64,000 bases of DNA from Dyadobacter sp. CY345 (GTDB taxonomy: Bacteria > Bacteroidota > Bacteroidia > Cytophagales > Spirosomataceae), in the NCBI RefSeq assembly GCF_021502725.1, contig NZ_JAKFFS010000001.1:1922001-1986000 (forward strand). Direction: 5' to 3'. Each line of letters opens with the position of its first letter. The first letter of the stretch is position 1. A program made the translations under genes and the position numbers. Positions 25,679-33,404 of the stretch are shown here, piece by piece. The notes beneath the pieces are model-generated. The model had not been told where the DNA came from. It did not search any database and worked only from the letters and a program-made list of their open reading frames with translations.

Positions 25679-26389
25679 TCAAAGAACCGTTTCAATCAGA
25701 AAAATTTCGGAGCTGTCAACTTGCGCACTGATTTCCAGTACGTCAGATTCGGTAATTAAGGCAGTATCTTCTTTTTGTACTTCAACACCATTGATCAGTA
25801 CGCCCCCATGCAAAACATAAATTAATACCCCGTTATGATCTTTATGTAACGAGTAAGTGTAAGCCTGGTCCTTTTTAATATGCATCTGATACATCCAGAC
25901 ATCCTGTTGAATTTTCAGTGAGTCGCCGTCGCCATCCGGAGAAACCAGAAGTTTCGAAACGGTATTTTCAGCGATCTGACTGGCGTTCAATACCTTGACA
26001 GACGGTGTCAGGTTTAATTCACGTGGCGCTACCCATATTTGCAAATGGCGGGCGTTGTCTGTTTCTGAAACATTGCCGCCTTCATGATACAAACCCTCTC
26101 CGCTACTGATCAATTGCACATTGCCGGCGTGGTATTCTTCATGTGCGCCCAGGGTGTCCCGGTGCGATTCGGTACAGGAAATCATAACAGTGACAATCTC
26201 AACGTTTTTGTGCGGGTGCATACCCAAATGACTTTTAGGGTACAGAATGTCGTCGTTAAAAACATAGAGTGCTCCAAAACTTTGTGGTAATATATTACTA
26301 GCCATTCCATTGCTGAAAAGGGTGCGGCCTTCAAATTCATCATGCTTCATTTGCCCGCGGTCTGCGGATTTTAATATTTTGATTTTCAT
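25679..26389 (-). CDS. Pirin family protein
   Basis: A 236-residue bicupin. The N-terminal cupin has the iron-binding signature: GMHPHKNVEIVTVMISC, then HRDTLGAHEEYHAGNVQLIS and GLYHEGGN, providing the His/Glu ligands. The C-terminal cupin contains YSLHKDHNGVLIYVLHGGV. Some pirins are quercetinases, others transcription cofactors. Four bases separate its start from the stop of the DoxX gene upstream (26394), so they share a transcript. The divergent HxlR regulator at 26835 points to redox-controlled expression. Confidence 0.9.
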   Translation of the reverse strand: MKIKILKSADRGQMKHDEFEGRTLFSNGMASNILPQSFGALYVFNDDILYPKSHLGMHPHKNVEIVTVMISCTESHRDTLGAHEEYHAGNVQLISSGEGLYHEGGNVSETDNARHLQIWVAPRELNLTPSVKVLNASQIAENTVSKLLVSPDGDGDSLKIQQDVWMYQMHIKKDQAYTYSLHKDHNGVLIYVLHGGVLINGVEVQKEDTALITESDVLEISAQVDSSEIFLIETVL

Positions 26390-26393
26390 GTAT

Positions 26394-26750
26394 TTATAAG
26401 TTTGCGATGGCGAGGAGGACAGATAGTATCAAAGCGAAAAACAACACAGGTAGTAGCTTCCATTCCTTTTTTCTGGCATGGACAATAATTGCCCCGACCA
26501 TCACAATGGCAAAGCCAATGGCTGCGATCCCGGCCAGAGTTTCCAATTCTTTAAGCCAGATCGACAAGAGCATCACTACCACACCGCACAGTTCGGCTAC
26601 ACCAATAAACCGCGGAAAATATACCGACTGATCCTCGGTGATATTGCCCTTTCTGACCATTTCTTCTTTTGACATTTTAAGTTTCATCACCCCAGGCATG
26701 ATAAAAAACAGGGCTAAAATTATTTTAAAAATCCACGTGTAAGTTTCCAT
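26394..26750 (-). CDS. DoxX family membrane protein
   Basis: A 118-residue protein with four membrane helices and the DoxX pattern: KIILALFFIMPGVMKL, GVAELCGVVVMLLSIWL and the last helix LLPVLFFALILSVLLAI. DoxX proteins are thought to associate with quinone or thiosulfate oxidation; the bacterial single-domain forms mostly lack assigned roles. First gene of a DoxX-pirin operon divergent from an HxlR regulator. A TATTTTTG -7 box lies 24 bases upstream of the ATG on the minus strand. Confidence 0.85.
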   Translation of the reverse strand: METYTWIFKIILALFFIMPGVMKLKMSKEEMVRKGNITEDQSVYFPRFIGVAELCGVVVMLLSIWLKELETLAGIAAIGFAIVMVGAIIVHARKKEWKLLPVLFFALILSVLLAIANL

Positions 26751-26774
26751 ATCGATCTGTTTTTAAATGATATG

Positions 26775-26825
26775 CAAAAATAAGATGCCTATGCTATACT
26801 TTTGTTATTGGTTACATATAGTATA
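26775..26825. promoter_or_regulatory. Divergent promoters with a spaced palindrome, likely HxlR operator
   Basis: A -7 box TATTTTTG (minus, 26775-26782) serves the DoxX-pirin operon and TACTTTTG (plus, 26797-26804) serves the HxlR gene. TATACT (26795-26800) and AGTATA (26820-26825) form an inverted repeat with 19 bases between them, overlapping the plus-strand -7 box. The layout resembles the promoter at 23074-23124 with a different half-site. Confidence 0.5.
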
Positions 26826-26834
26826 CCGATAAAC

Positions 26835-27185
26835 ATGGACAACATGGAGCAGATAAGCAAACAGGAATGCGGCCGTAACAGAATGGCTGTGCGGGATACA
26901 CTCGACTTGATCGGGGGTAAATGGAAAATTCTGATCCTGCTGACCCTCAACGAACGGCCTTACCGTTTCAAGGCTCTGGCGCAGGAAATCGGAATTTCGC
27001 CGCGGATGCTTTCCAGAGAGTTGCAGGATATGGAAACAAATAAACTACTGAATCGCACCATCATCGACGCAAAACCCATTGGTGTTGAGTATTCCATTAC
27101 CGATTATGGCCGAACCTTCGGTCCGATTATTGAGGCGATGCGGGATTGGGGACTAAACCACCGAAAGGAGATTTTTCAACAGTAA
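26835..27185 (+). CDS. HxlR family regulator with N-terminal cysteine
   Basis: A 117-residue winged-helix protein: Cys12 in KQECGRNR, then LDLIGGKWKILILLTL, EIGISPRMLSRELQDME recognition helix, and the wing ending YSITDYGRTFGPIIEAM. The Cys is in the position used by thiol-based HxlR sensors. I use the ATG at 26835; the TTG at 26802 would sit inside the promoter. It is convergent with, and its last 33 bases overlap, a truncated hydrolase fragment on the minus strand. Likely controls the divergent DoxX-pirin operon and maybe the RclA-like reductase. Confidence 0.9.
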   Translation: MDNMEQISKQECGRNRMAVRDTLDLIGGKWKILILLTLNERPYRFKALAQEIGISPRMLSRELQDMETNKLLNRTIIDAKPIGVEYSITDYGRTFGPIIEAMRDWGLNHRKEIFQQ

Positions 27186-27383
27186 AAGTGAATAATCGAA
27201 TAAAATCACCTGGTAGTCAGCTGCCAGCGCATCAAGAAAGAGCGGATTCCAGGTATCCATAACGCCTCTGAACCGGTTGACCAGAAGCAGTGGTTCAGCG
27301 GTTCCGAACTGCCGGTAAGCGATCTTTGTGTCGTTTATAAGCTCAATATTTGTTTGAGCGGCCAATGCTAATGCATTCATCAT
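27153..27383 (-). pseudogene. Truncated alpha/beta hydrolase (N-terminal fragment)
   Basis: Residues 1-64 read as the beginning of an alpha/beta hydrolase of the type that has TKIAYRQFG, EPLLLVNRFRGVMDTW and VILFDY, that is, the first strands and the oxyanion region. A normal member has about 260 residues and its GxSxG elbow comes after this point. Here the frame runs out in unrelated residues over the 3' end of the HxlR gene. The start abuts the stop of the RclA-like gene (27384), so it was once the second gene of that operon. The rest has been lost, with the break near 27190. Confidence 0.75.
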
Positions 27384-28739
27384 TTAAATTTTGCCAAAAA
27401 GATCGTTGAATATTTCACTGCTGGAAGGATGCGTATAAATCGTATCGCGTAATACTGTGTAGTCTAACCCGCCCTGCATAGCCAGTTGTACTTGGTTAAT
27501 CAGTTCGCTGGAATTGACGCAAAACAACGTGCAGCCAAGAATTTTGTTCGTGTCCGCATCGACGACGGCTTTCAAAACACCTTCTGTTTGTCTTAAAATC
27601 TGAGCGCGCGTGCTGGCTGCTGCCGGAATACTGGCAATTTTTATCCGGTAACCCTGTTTAACCGCTTCATGCTCACGCAGTCCAACTTGTGCCAGAGGTG
27701 GTGTTATGAACAAAGATGACGCTACGTATTTTCTGTCGAACGTTGTATGCGGTTCAAATTTCGGGAAAAGCTGGCTACGGATAATGCGGAAATCGTCTAG
27801 GGATATGTAGGTAAATTGCGGTCCGCCATTCACGTCGCCAATTGCCCAGATGTTTTCAGCCGTCGTTTGGAGATGTTCGTTTACGCGGATATAACCTCTG
27901 TCATCCTGCTGCACGCCGGCAGCAGAAAGGTTCAGGTCTTTTGTTACCGGCCGGCGCCCGGTAGCAACCAGAATAGCGGTGGCTGAAACTTCTTTTTGTA
28001 TTTCTCCCTGATGGTAAATGATGGTATCCGCGGTTTCGCCGGTAATAATTTTCTCAATCTGTGCAGCTTGTTCTATCCTGATTCCTTTGGCAGATAAAAC
28101 CGTCTGAATCGAGTCTGCAATATCCCTGTCTTCATTCGGCAGAAATGTGGCGGAGCGGTCAAGCAATGTTACCCTGGAACCGAACTGGGCATACATACTG
28201 GCGAATTCGAGCGCAATATAACCTGCACCAATAATCACCAGTTCCTCAGGAAGTTTCGTCTGGTCAATCAGCGTTGTGCTTGTGAAAATACGCTGACTTT
28301 GCTCGATACCCGGAATGGAGGGAACAACGGGTTTTGCACCTGTATTGATAAATATTTTCTCCGCTTCAATAAGTACTTCTTCAACTATATCTGCTAGACG
28401 AACAGCGACTTGCCGGTGCGTGACAAAAGTTGCAGTCCCGGTAATCACCGTCGCGCCAGGCTGGTTGTCAACCATCTCAAAGTTCCGCTGCCGGAGTGAA
28501 CTTGTCAAACGATTTTTCTCATTAACAGCTTCATGATAGGGTACATTTGTTTCTGCGCTATGCACCAGTGACTTGGTCGGAATGCAGGCAATATTGATAC
28601 ACGTTCCCCCGTACATCAGCGCCGACTGTTCGATGACCGCAACAGTCCAGCCTTCTTTGGCCAGAAAAGCAGCCAGTGTTTTGCCACCTTTTCCGAAACC
28701 GATTATCAATGCGTCGTAACTTTTTTGAATGGTTTTCAT
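27384..28739 (-). CDS. rclA: RclA-like FAD/NAD(P)-dependent pyridine nucleotide-disulfide oxidoreductase
   Basis: A 451-residue flavoprotein. The FAD motif is IIGFGKGGKTLA (residues 12-23), followed by GTCINIACIPTKSLVHSA with the redox pair Cys47/Cys52; an NAD(P) motif IGAGYIALEFASMYA is in the middle and the dimer domain ends with PSSSEIFNDLF. Spacing and the IEQSALMYGGTC segment match E. coli RclA, a Cu(II) reductase that protects against hypochlorite, better than lipoamide dehydrogenase or mercuric reductase. Neighbours (pirin, DoxX, HxlR) agree with an oxidant-defence role. ATG at 28739 is preferred to the GTG at 28745. Confidence 0.88.
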   Translation of the reverse strand: MKTIQKSYDALIIGFGKGGKTLAAFLAKEGWTVAVIEQSALMYGGTCINIACIPTKSLVHSAETNVPYHEAVNEKNRLTSSLRQRNFEMVDNQPGATVITGTATFVTHRQVAVRLADIVEEVLIEAEKIFINTGAKPVVPSIPGIEQSQRIFTSTTLIDQTKLPEELVIIGAGYIALEFASMYAQFGSRVTLLDRSATFLPNEDRDIADSIQTVLSAKGIRIEQAAQIEKIITGETADTIIYHQGEIQKEVSATAILVATGRRPVTKDLNLSAAGVQQDDRGYIRVNEHLQTTAENIWAIGDVNGGPQFTYISLDDFRIIRSQLFPKFEPHTTFDRKYVASSLFITPPLAQVGLREHEAVKQGYRIKIASIPAAASTRAQILRQTEGVLKAVVDADTNKILGCTLFCVNSSELINQVQLAMQGGLDYTVLRDTIYTHPSSSEIFNDLFGKI

Positions 28740-29108
28740 GAGCACAAATATGAGATTACTATGGTAGATATACGTTTATTCTTAAAAGTGCAGAGGCCAT
28801 GATTTCTTACTGATCCACGCCTGCAAATACACGCCACATCACTGCTTTGAATCTTCCATAGAATTCGATTTTATCAACCGGTTTAAGAATGCTAATCCTG
28901 ACTATTGGAAATATGGTTTGCAAAATTCAGTTCAAGTTCTCCATTTTGCTGCAAGCCCTTTCCAAACAGCGTTTAATTCGAATCAGGAATAAAGAAGCAG
29001 TAGATAGTCCGGGGAATAGAAAAATTTGCGCACGTCCGGGCATCTCGTTTTGTTTTTCTAAAACTAGACAGACCTAGTGCTGTATACTAACACAAAACCC
29101 CGGACTGC
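28740..29108. other. Intergenic stretch, nothing recognised
   Basis: About 370 bases upstream of the RclA-like gene. A 62-codon plus-strand frame at 28889-29077 has no resemblance to a known protein. The promoter of the reductase should be in the last 60 bases next to 28739, but I see no clear -7 box. Confidence 0.4.
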
Positions 29109-29411
29109 TTATACTTTTCCCTGATTCCTGATTTCAACCGGTGTTTTGCCTTTTGCTTTTTTAAAAAGTCTTGAAAAGTATGAGATGTTGTCAAAACCTA
29201 ATTGGTGGGCGACGTCACTGACATCCATATCCGTTTGCAGAAGCAGGATTTCAGCTTGTTCAATCACATATTCATGAATAAGGCCAATAGTACTTTTCCC
29301 CGTTTCCTGGCGAACAAGGTCCGTAAGATAATTTGGAGACAGATTAAGCCGGGCCGCCAAAGCCGCAACATTAGGTACTTCTCGGACCGGTTGCGACAGA
29401 TCTTGATAGTA
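29109..29411 (-). pseudogene. C-terminal fragment of a type B AraC regulator
   Basis: The minus-strand frame from 29411 (just after an in-frame stop) to 29109 encodes only the double helix-turn-helix: VAALAARLNLSPNYLTDLVR, then LGFDNISYFSRLFKKAKG. It aligns with the last hundred residues of the proteins at 14740, 20148 and 48086. The missing part is about 200 residues of sensor domain; no start codon of quality precedes the remaining part. It lies downstream of the hypothetical gene at 29440 and the SDR gene at 30209. A short functional DNA-binding protein cannot be excluded. Confidence 0.7.
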
Positions 29412-29439
29412 TTATATTTGACCGGACTTGGGTCTGACA

Positions 29440-30171
29440 TTATTCAAAGTTTACGTTCAGTATATCAATTGAAACCAAAACCGGATCGGACTGGTAGCTG
29501 TTATCAACGTCATTAAGGATATAAATGCGGCGTTTGGTGCCGGTGACGATTCCGTCAAAAGATTTATGATCTTGAATGATCTGCGTGGCTGATGTACCGC
29601 CCAGAATTTCAGGCCAATAATCGTGACGTTTTAACAAACCATTTTTATCAAAATAAAAAATCTGGAGTTTACTGTGCGTGGCAAATCCATCCGGATAAAT
29701 AACTTCCAGGCGGCTTAATGTCTCTCCATTTTCTACCCAATCTTCCAACTCATTTAATTCGGTACCCGGCACTTGAAAATTGAATGGAGCTGTTGCATAA
29801 TTCCAGGTAGCGTAACTTGAAAAATAAATCAATTGCACTCTCGACCACGGAGTTTCGATCACTTGTCCCTTGAAAGATTCCCGGGGGTTTTTCAATTCTT
29901 CCAGCAGGGTTCCATTTTCGTCAAACAATTGCACTTTTCCCGTTTCAAATATAGAAGAGTATCCGGGTTGGAAAGGATTTTTCCAGTGAGCTTTTTGCTC
30001 GGTTAATGAACCGGTAAATTCAACATCTGCCAGTGCATTTTCATGTCCCTTGATGGCCCAGGTAACGCCTCCTATGTTCGCCCTCAATTTTACTGATTTG
30101 AATTTAGCTATATTTTCACCCCCATGGGCTGTCAATATTTTATCCAGTAATTGTCTGGTTGAAGTCTTCAT
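29440..30171 (-). CDS. Hypothetical protein, possibly LolA/DUF6503-like
   Basis: A 243-residue cytosolic-looking protein without signal peptide. It opens with a helix, LLDKILTAHGGENIAKFKSV, and continues as a series of strands with many aromatic residues (VTWAIKGH, FNFQVPGTEL, LQIFYFDKNGLLKRHDYW), suggesting a half-barrel fold like that of lipoprotein carriers. The LLDK..AHGG start recalls the DUF6503/LolA-like group; I am not sure of the family. It is 37 bases downstream of the SDR gene on the same strand and probably co-transcribed. Confidence 0.6.
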   Translation of the reverse strand: MKTSTRQLLDKILTAHGGENIAKFKSVKLRANIGGVTWAIKGHENALADVEFTGSLTEQKAHWKNPFQPGYSSIFETGKVQLFDENGTLLEELKNPRESFKGQVIETPWSRVQLIYFSSYATWNYATAPFNFQVPGTELNELEDWVENGETLSRLEVIYPDGFATHSKLQIFYFDKNGLLKRHDYWPEILGGTSATQIIQDHKSFDGIVTGTKRRIYILNDVDNSYQSDPVLVSIDILNVNFE

Positions 30172-30208
30172 TTCGTGTTCGTTTTAGTTAATGAAATATT
30201 GGAGTCAA

Positions 30209-31033
30209 TCAATGCCCATGTGCGGTAATGCTCACTTCTCTCCAACGCTCTATATCTTTAATCCGCTCGGTATAGACTTGATGAACAGTGTCGTATGCGA
30301 CTCTTCCAAGCAGTAATCGCGCCGGTGGATTAGGAATTTCAGTAATCGTCAGGATTGCGTTTACTGTTGCTTCCGGTTTTCCCCAGGTTTCAGGATTATC
30401 GCCCGATTCTGCAAAAGCGGTACGCACTGGGTTGTAATCTTCAATATCGGATGAGGTTTGAATTGCAGAATTACCTGCCCATTCGGTTGCAAATCCATTT
30501 GGCTCAATCAGTGTTACCTTGATACCCAGATGTGCAACTTCCGAAGCGATGGTTTCACTTAAACCTTCTACAGCAAATTTCGAAGCGTTATATAAACCCA
30601 GCATTGGCAAAGTTGTCAGACCCAGAAAACTCGATACCTGAATAATATGCCCGCTTTTTTGATCACGCATAATCGGTAGTACTGCCTGCGTTACCCAAAG
30701 CAGCCCGAAAAAATTGGTTTCCATTTGTGCTCTTGCCTGTTCCTCAGTCGTTTCTTCAACCGTACCAAAAAGTCCATAACCGGCATTATTGATCAGGATG
30801 TCAATACTCCCAAAATGCTGTTTTACCTGATTTGCTGCATCCAGAACCTGCTGACGGTCATTCACATCCAGCTTGATTGGAAGAAGGTTATCACCATAAA
30901 CCGTAGCCAGGTCTTCGAGGGCTGTTAGGTTGCGGGCCGTTGCGGCCACCTTGTCGCCGCGTTTCAGAAATGCCTCGGCCCAAAGTTTCCCAAAGCCTCT
31001 TGATGCACCAGTTATAAATATTGTTTTTGACAT
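30209..31033 (-). CDS. SDR family oxidoreductase
   Basis: A 274-residue short-chain dehydrogenase, paralogue of 19165 (same motif positions: TGASRGFG 8-15, INNAG near 82, Ser134/135, Tyr148, Lys152). The frame stays open far upstream of 31033, but the cofactor fold begins right after the ATG at 31033 and the upstream part covers a promoter with an operator, so the shorter form is chosen. Its promoter region matches that of 19165. Downstream lie the hypothetical gene at 29440 and the AraC fragment. Confidence 0.88.
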   Translation of the reverse strand: MSKTIFITGASRGFGKLWAEAFLKRGDKVAATARNLTALEDLATVYGDNLLPIKLDVNDRQQVLDAANQVKQHFGSIDILINNAGYGLFGTVEETTEEQARAQMETNFFGLLWVTQAVLPIMRDQKSGHIIQVSSFLGLTTLPMLGLYNASKFAVEGLSETIASEVAHLGIKVTLIEPNGFATEWAGNSAIQTSSDIEDYNPVRTAFAESGDNPETWGKPEATVNAILTITEIPNPPARLLLGRVAYDTVHQVYTERIKDIERWREVSITAHGH

Positions 31034-31065
31034 GACAACTTTTTTTTGATTGTTACTTGATAAGA

Positions 31066-31119
31066 CAAAGATATCCCGACCGGCGTCGTTGGAATAGTCT
31101 ATTTGAGCGGAAGAATAGC
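31066..31119 (-). promoter_or_regulatory. Promoter with 21-bp direct-repeat operator (second copy)
   Basis: On the minus strand GCTATTC (31113-31119), 14 bases, ACTATTC (31092-31098), then an 18-base gap and TATCTTTG (31066-31073), a TAnnTTTG -7 box. Spacings are identical to those of the promoter at 20019-20072. Upstream bases TGTGC before the distal half-site and ATTTG in the spacer (plus-strand reading) are also shared. Confidence 0.65.
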
Positions 31120-31361
31120 ACATAAATACAGAAGAGGAAGAAAACAGGAAAAGGGATTCAAGAAATCCGGCGTCTGGCTGTCTCCTTTGAAGACACTCGG
31201 ATTTACTTGCAACCGAATGAATTTCAGACATCTGCATACCAAGATCGGTTTGTTTTTGAAGCAAGAAATTGTTTCCTTGTTCTATAAAATGCTAATCATC
31301 CGATCATAAAATTGCATACACGTAACTTTCTTATTGAAATTAAACAAGGCTCAAAAACATC

Positions 31362-31784
31362 ATGGCATCAAACATATCGGCAGTATCAATCAACGCACCC
31401 ATAGCAAAAGTCTGGCAGGCTTTAACTCAACCCGAACTGGTAAAAAAATGGCAGTTCGGCAGCGATTTAATTACGGATTGGACGGTTGGTGGTGAGATTC
31501 GTTTTAGAAATAACTGGGAAGGCCAGGTCTTTGAGCAATGGGGGAATATTTTAGAATTTTCACCGTATGAAATTATCCGCTACACATTATTTTTTCCCAG
31601 ACCTGATTTGGAGGACAGACCTGAAAATTATTTTATTATGAGCTATCTTCTCTCTGAAGACGAGGGGGTGGTCACGCTTGTTGTGAACCAGGAAGATAAC
31701 CGGCCGGGATCTGTTCAAGATACTCCCAACGGAGAAGAAAATCAGGTATTGAATGGCTTGAAAGCTTTTTTGGAAGCGGAGTAA
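31362..31784 (+). CDS. SRPBCC (AHSA1-like) domain protein
   Basis: A 140-residue START-like single domain. The first strand and helix, SVSINAPIAKVWQALTQPEL, and the later WEGQVFEQWGNILEFSPYEI are characteristic of the AHSA1/SRPBCC group, which bind hydrophobic ligands in a deep cavity. No catalytic residues are expected. It is alone on the plus strand, 148 bases before dps. Role unknown. Confidence 0.85.
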   Translation: MASNISAVSINAPIAKVWQALTQPELVKKWQFGSDLITDWTVGGEIRFRNNWEGQVFEQWGNILEFSPYEIIRYTLFFPRPDLEDRPENYFIMSYLLSEDEGVVTLVVNQEDNRPGSVQDTPNGEENQVLNGLKAFLEAE

Positions 31785-31931
31785 CAAAAAGTTTTACAAG
31801 CGATATAGGTTATCTAAAGCTTTCATCGATCACATTTGCCTGTTCACCGAATATAAGATCAGCTTCTTTCACAAAGCGTATACTTTTAAATCATCAAACA
31901 GAATCTAAAATATACCTAAAACGATTGGATC

Positions 31932-32405
31932 ATGAAAGCGAACATTGGAATCTCCGAGGAAAACAGAAATGCAGTTGCAGCTCAGCTTGCGAAATTGCTG
32001 GCTGATGAATTTGTATTGTATACCAAAACGCGTAATGCGCACTGGAACGTTGAAGGTGCTGACTTTCATGCCATGCATTTATTTTTTGAAAGCCAGTATC
32101 AGCAGCTCGACGAAGTGATGGAAAGCGTTGCCGAACGTATACGCAAGATCGGGCACTATGCACCAGCCACATTATCGCAACTTTTAAAACTGACTCACCT
32201 GACCGAAGCCACTGCTAATAAAAATGACAGCAACGGATTTTTAAAGGAGTTACTTGAAGATCACGAAAGTATCATCACCTTCATTCGAGGTAATATTAAC
32301 CCATTTGCAAACGAATATCATGACGCCGGAACCAGTGATTTTATCACCGGACTTTTGGAAACACATGAAGAAATGGCGTGGATGTTACGCGCGCACTTCG
32401 CCTGA
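31932..32405 (+). CDS. dps: Dps family DNA-protection / ferritin-like protein
   Basis: A 157-residue Dps protein. The ferroxidase-site positions fit by manual alignment: His37 in NAHWNVEG, His49 and Glu53 in the next helix, Glu64 and Glu68 in EVMESVAERIRKIG; the usual Asp of the second helix appears to be replaced by Glu. Dps dodecamers store iron, consume hydrogen peroxide and coat DNA in stationary phase. Single gene; followed 43 bases later by the cytochrome gene. The oxidant-defence role agrees with neighbouring modules. Confidence 0.92.
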   Translation: MKANIGISEENRNAVAAQLAKLLADEFVLYTKTRNAHWNVEGADFHAMHLFFESQYQQLDEVMESVAERIRKIGHYAPATLSQLLKLTHLTEATANKNDSNGFLKELLEDHESIITFIRGNINPFANEYHDAGTSDFITGLLETHEEMAWMLRAHFA

Positions 32406-32448
32406 TTAAAACTTAACGGCAAATAAGTTAAGCATTAACAAAAAGGCT

Positions 32449-33402
32449 ATGAAATTAGACTTTGAAACCAAAAAAGTTTTAGCAGGTATGGTCGCAATAC
32501 TGACCATGGTTTTTATTGGTATTCAATTTACCGGGCCAAAATTGGAAAACCCCATAATAACTGGTGATTTTCAGGCACCACCAGCGGTAAAAGACATTGT
32601 CAGGCGGTCTTGTTACGACTGCCATTCTAATGAACCCAATTTGAGGTGGTACGATAAGGTTGCTCCGGCTTACTGGCGGGTGGCTGAACATGTCAGGCAG
32701 GGCAGGAAAGGGCTAAATTTTTCAACGTGGGACAGCCTGGCCCCGGCTGACCAGAAAGCCAAACTTTGGGAATCGCTTAACCAAATTGTGGCAGGGGCGA
32801 TGCCACTTAAAGATTACGAACTGGTTCACCCGTCTGCCAAACTTTCTGGTTCAGATATTGGTGTTTTGAAAAAGTATATCAGGTCGTTGCGTGTTCGCAA
32901 TATACCGGGAGATACAGCGAAGATCAACGCACTTGCGAAGCAGACTATGCAGGTGAAAGCATTAAAAGCGCCGATGGATTTACCGAAAGCTTTGAATGGC
33001 ATCAGCTATATCCCGGACTATAAAAACTGGGAGGCCGTCAGCAGTACGGAGCGTTATGATAATGGAACGATGCGTATCATTTTTGGAAATGACGTGGCAG
33101 TAAAAGCGATCCAGGAAGAGCATACCAACCCATGGCCAAACGGAACGATTTTGGCGAAGGTTGCCTGGGATGAGGTGGAAGATAAATCCGGAAATGTATC
33201 TAGCGGTGCATTCAAACAGGTTGAATATATGATCAAGGATGACAAGAAATATGCGTCGACAAAAGGCTGGGGATTTGCAAGATTCAAGACGCCAGCCATG
33301 GTTCCTTATGGAAAAACGGAAACTTTTGCGACCGAATGCGTCAATTGCCACCAACCCATGAGCGCAAATGATTTCGTGTTCACTACGCCAATAAAGCACT
33401 GA
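32449..33402 (+). CDS. Haem-binding domain protein with cytochrome P460 domain
   Basis: A 317-residue c-type cytochrome. Residues 8-27 are a membrane anchor or uncleaved signal. A first haem site, CYDCH (Cys55, Cys58, His59), begins a Haem_bd domain of about 130 residues. Residues about 170-317 form a cytochrome P460 domain, with GTMRIIFGNDVAVKAIQE and NGTILAKVAWDE, ending in a second haem site, CVNCH (Cys297, Cys300, His301). P460 proteins oxidise hydroxylamine or bind nitric oxide; function in heterotrophs is unclear. Two bases separate it from the next gene, so they are co-transcribed. Confidence 0.9.
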   Translation: MKLDFETKKVLAGMVAILTMVFIGIQFTGPKLENPIITGDFQAPPAVKDIVRRSCYDCHSNEPNLRWYDKVAPAYWRVAEHVRQGRKGLNFSTWDSLAPADQKAKLWESLNQIVAGAMPLKDYELVHPSAKLSGSDIGVLKKYIRSLRVRNIPGDTAKINALAKQTMQVKALKAPMDLPKALNGISYIPDYKNWEAVSSTERYDNGTMRIIFGNDVAVKAIQEEHTNPWPNGTILAKVAWDEVEDKSGNVSSGAFKQVEYMIKDDKKYASTKGWGFARFKTPAMVPYGKTETFATECVNCHQPMSANDFVFTTPIKH

Positions 33403-33404
33403 TT

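Noticed and set aside
30209..31264. Longer form of the SDR gene with 77 extra N-terminal residues
   Set aside because: The extension would cover the promoter and the operator shared with the other SDR, and the cofactor fold starts right after the ATG at 31033.
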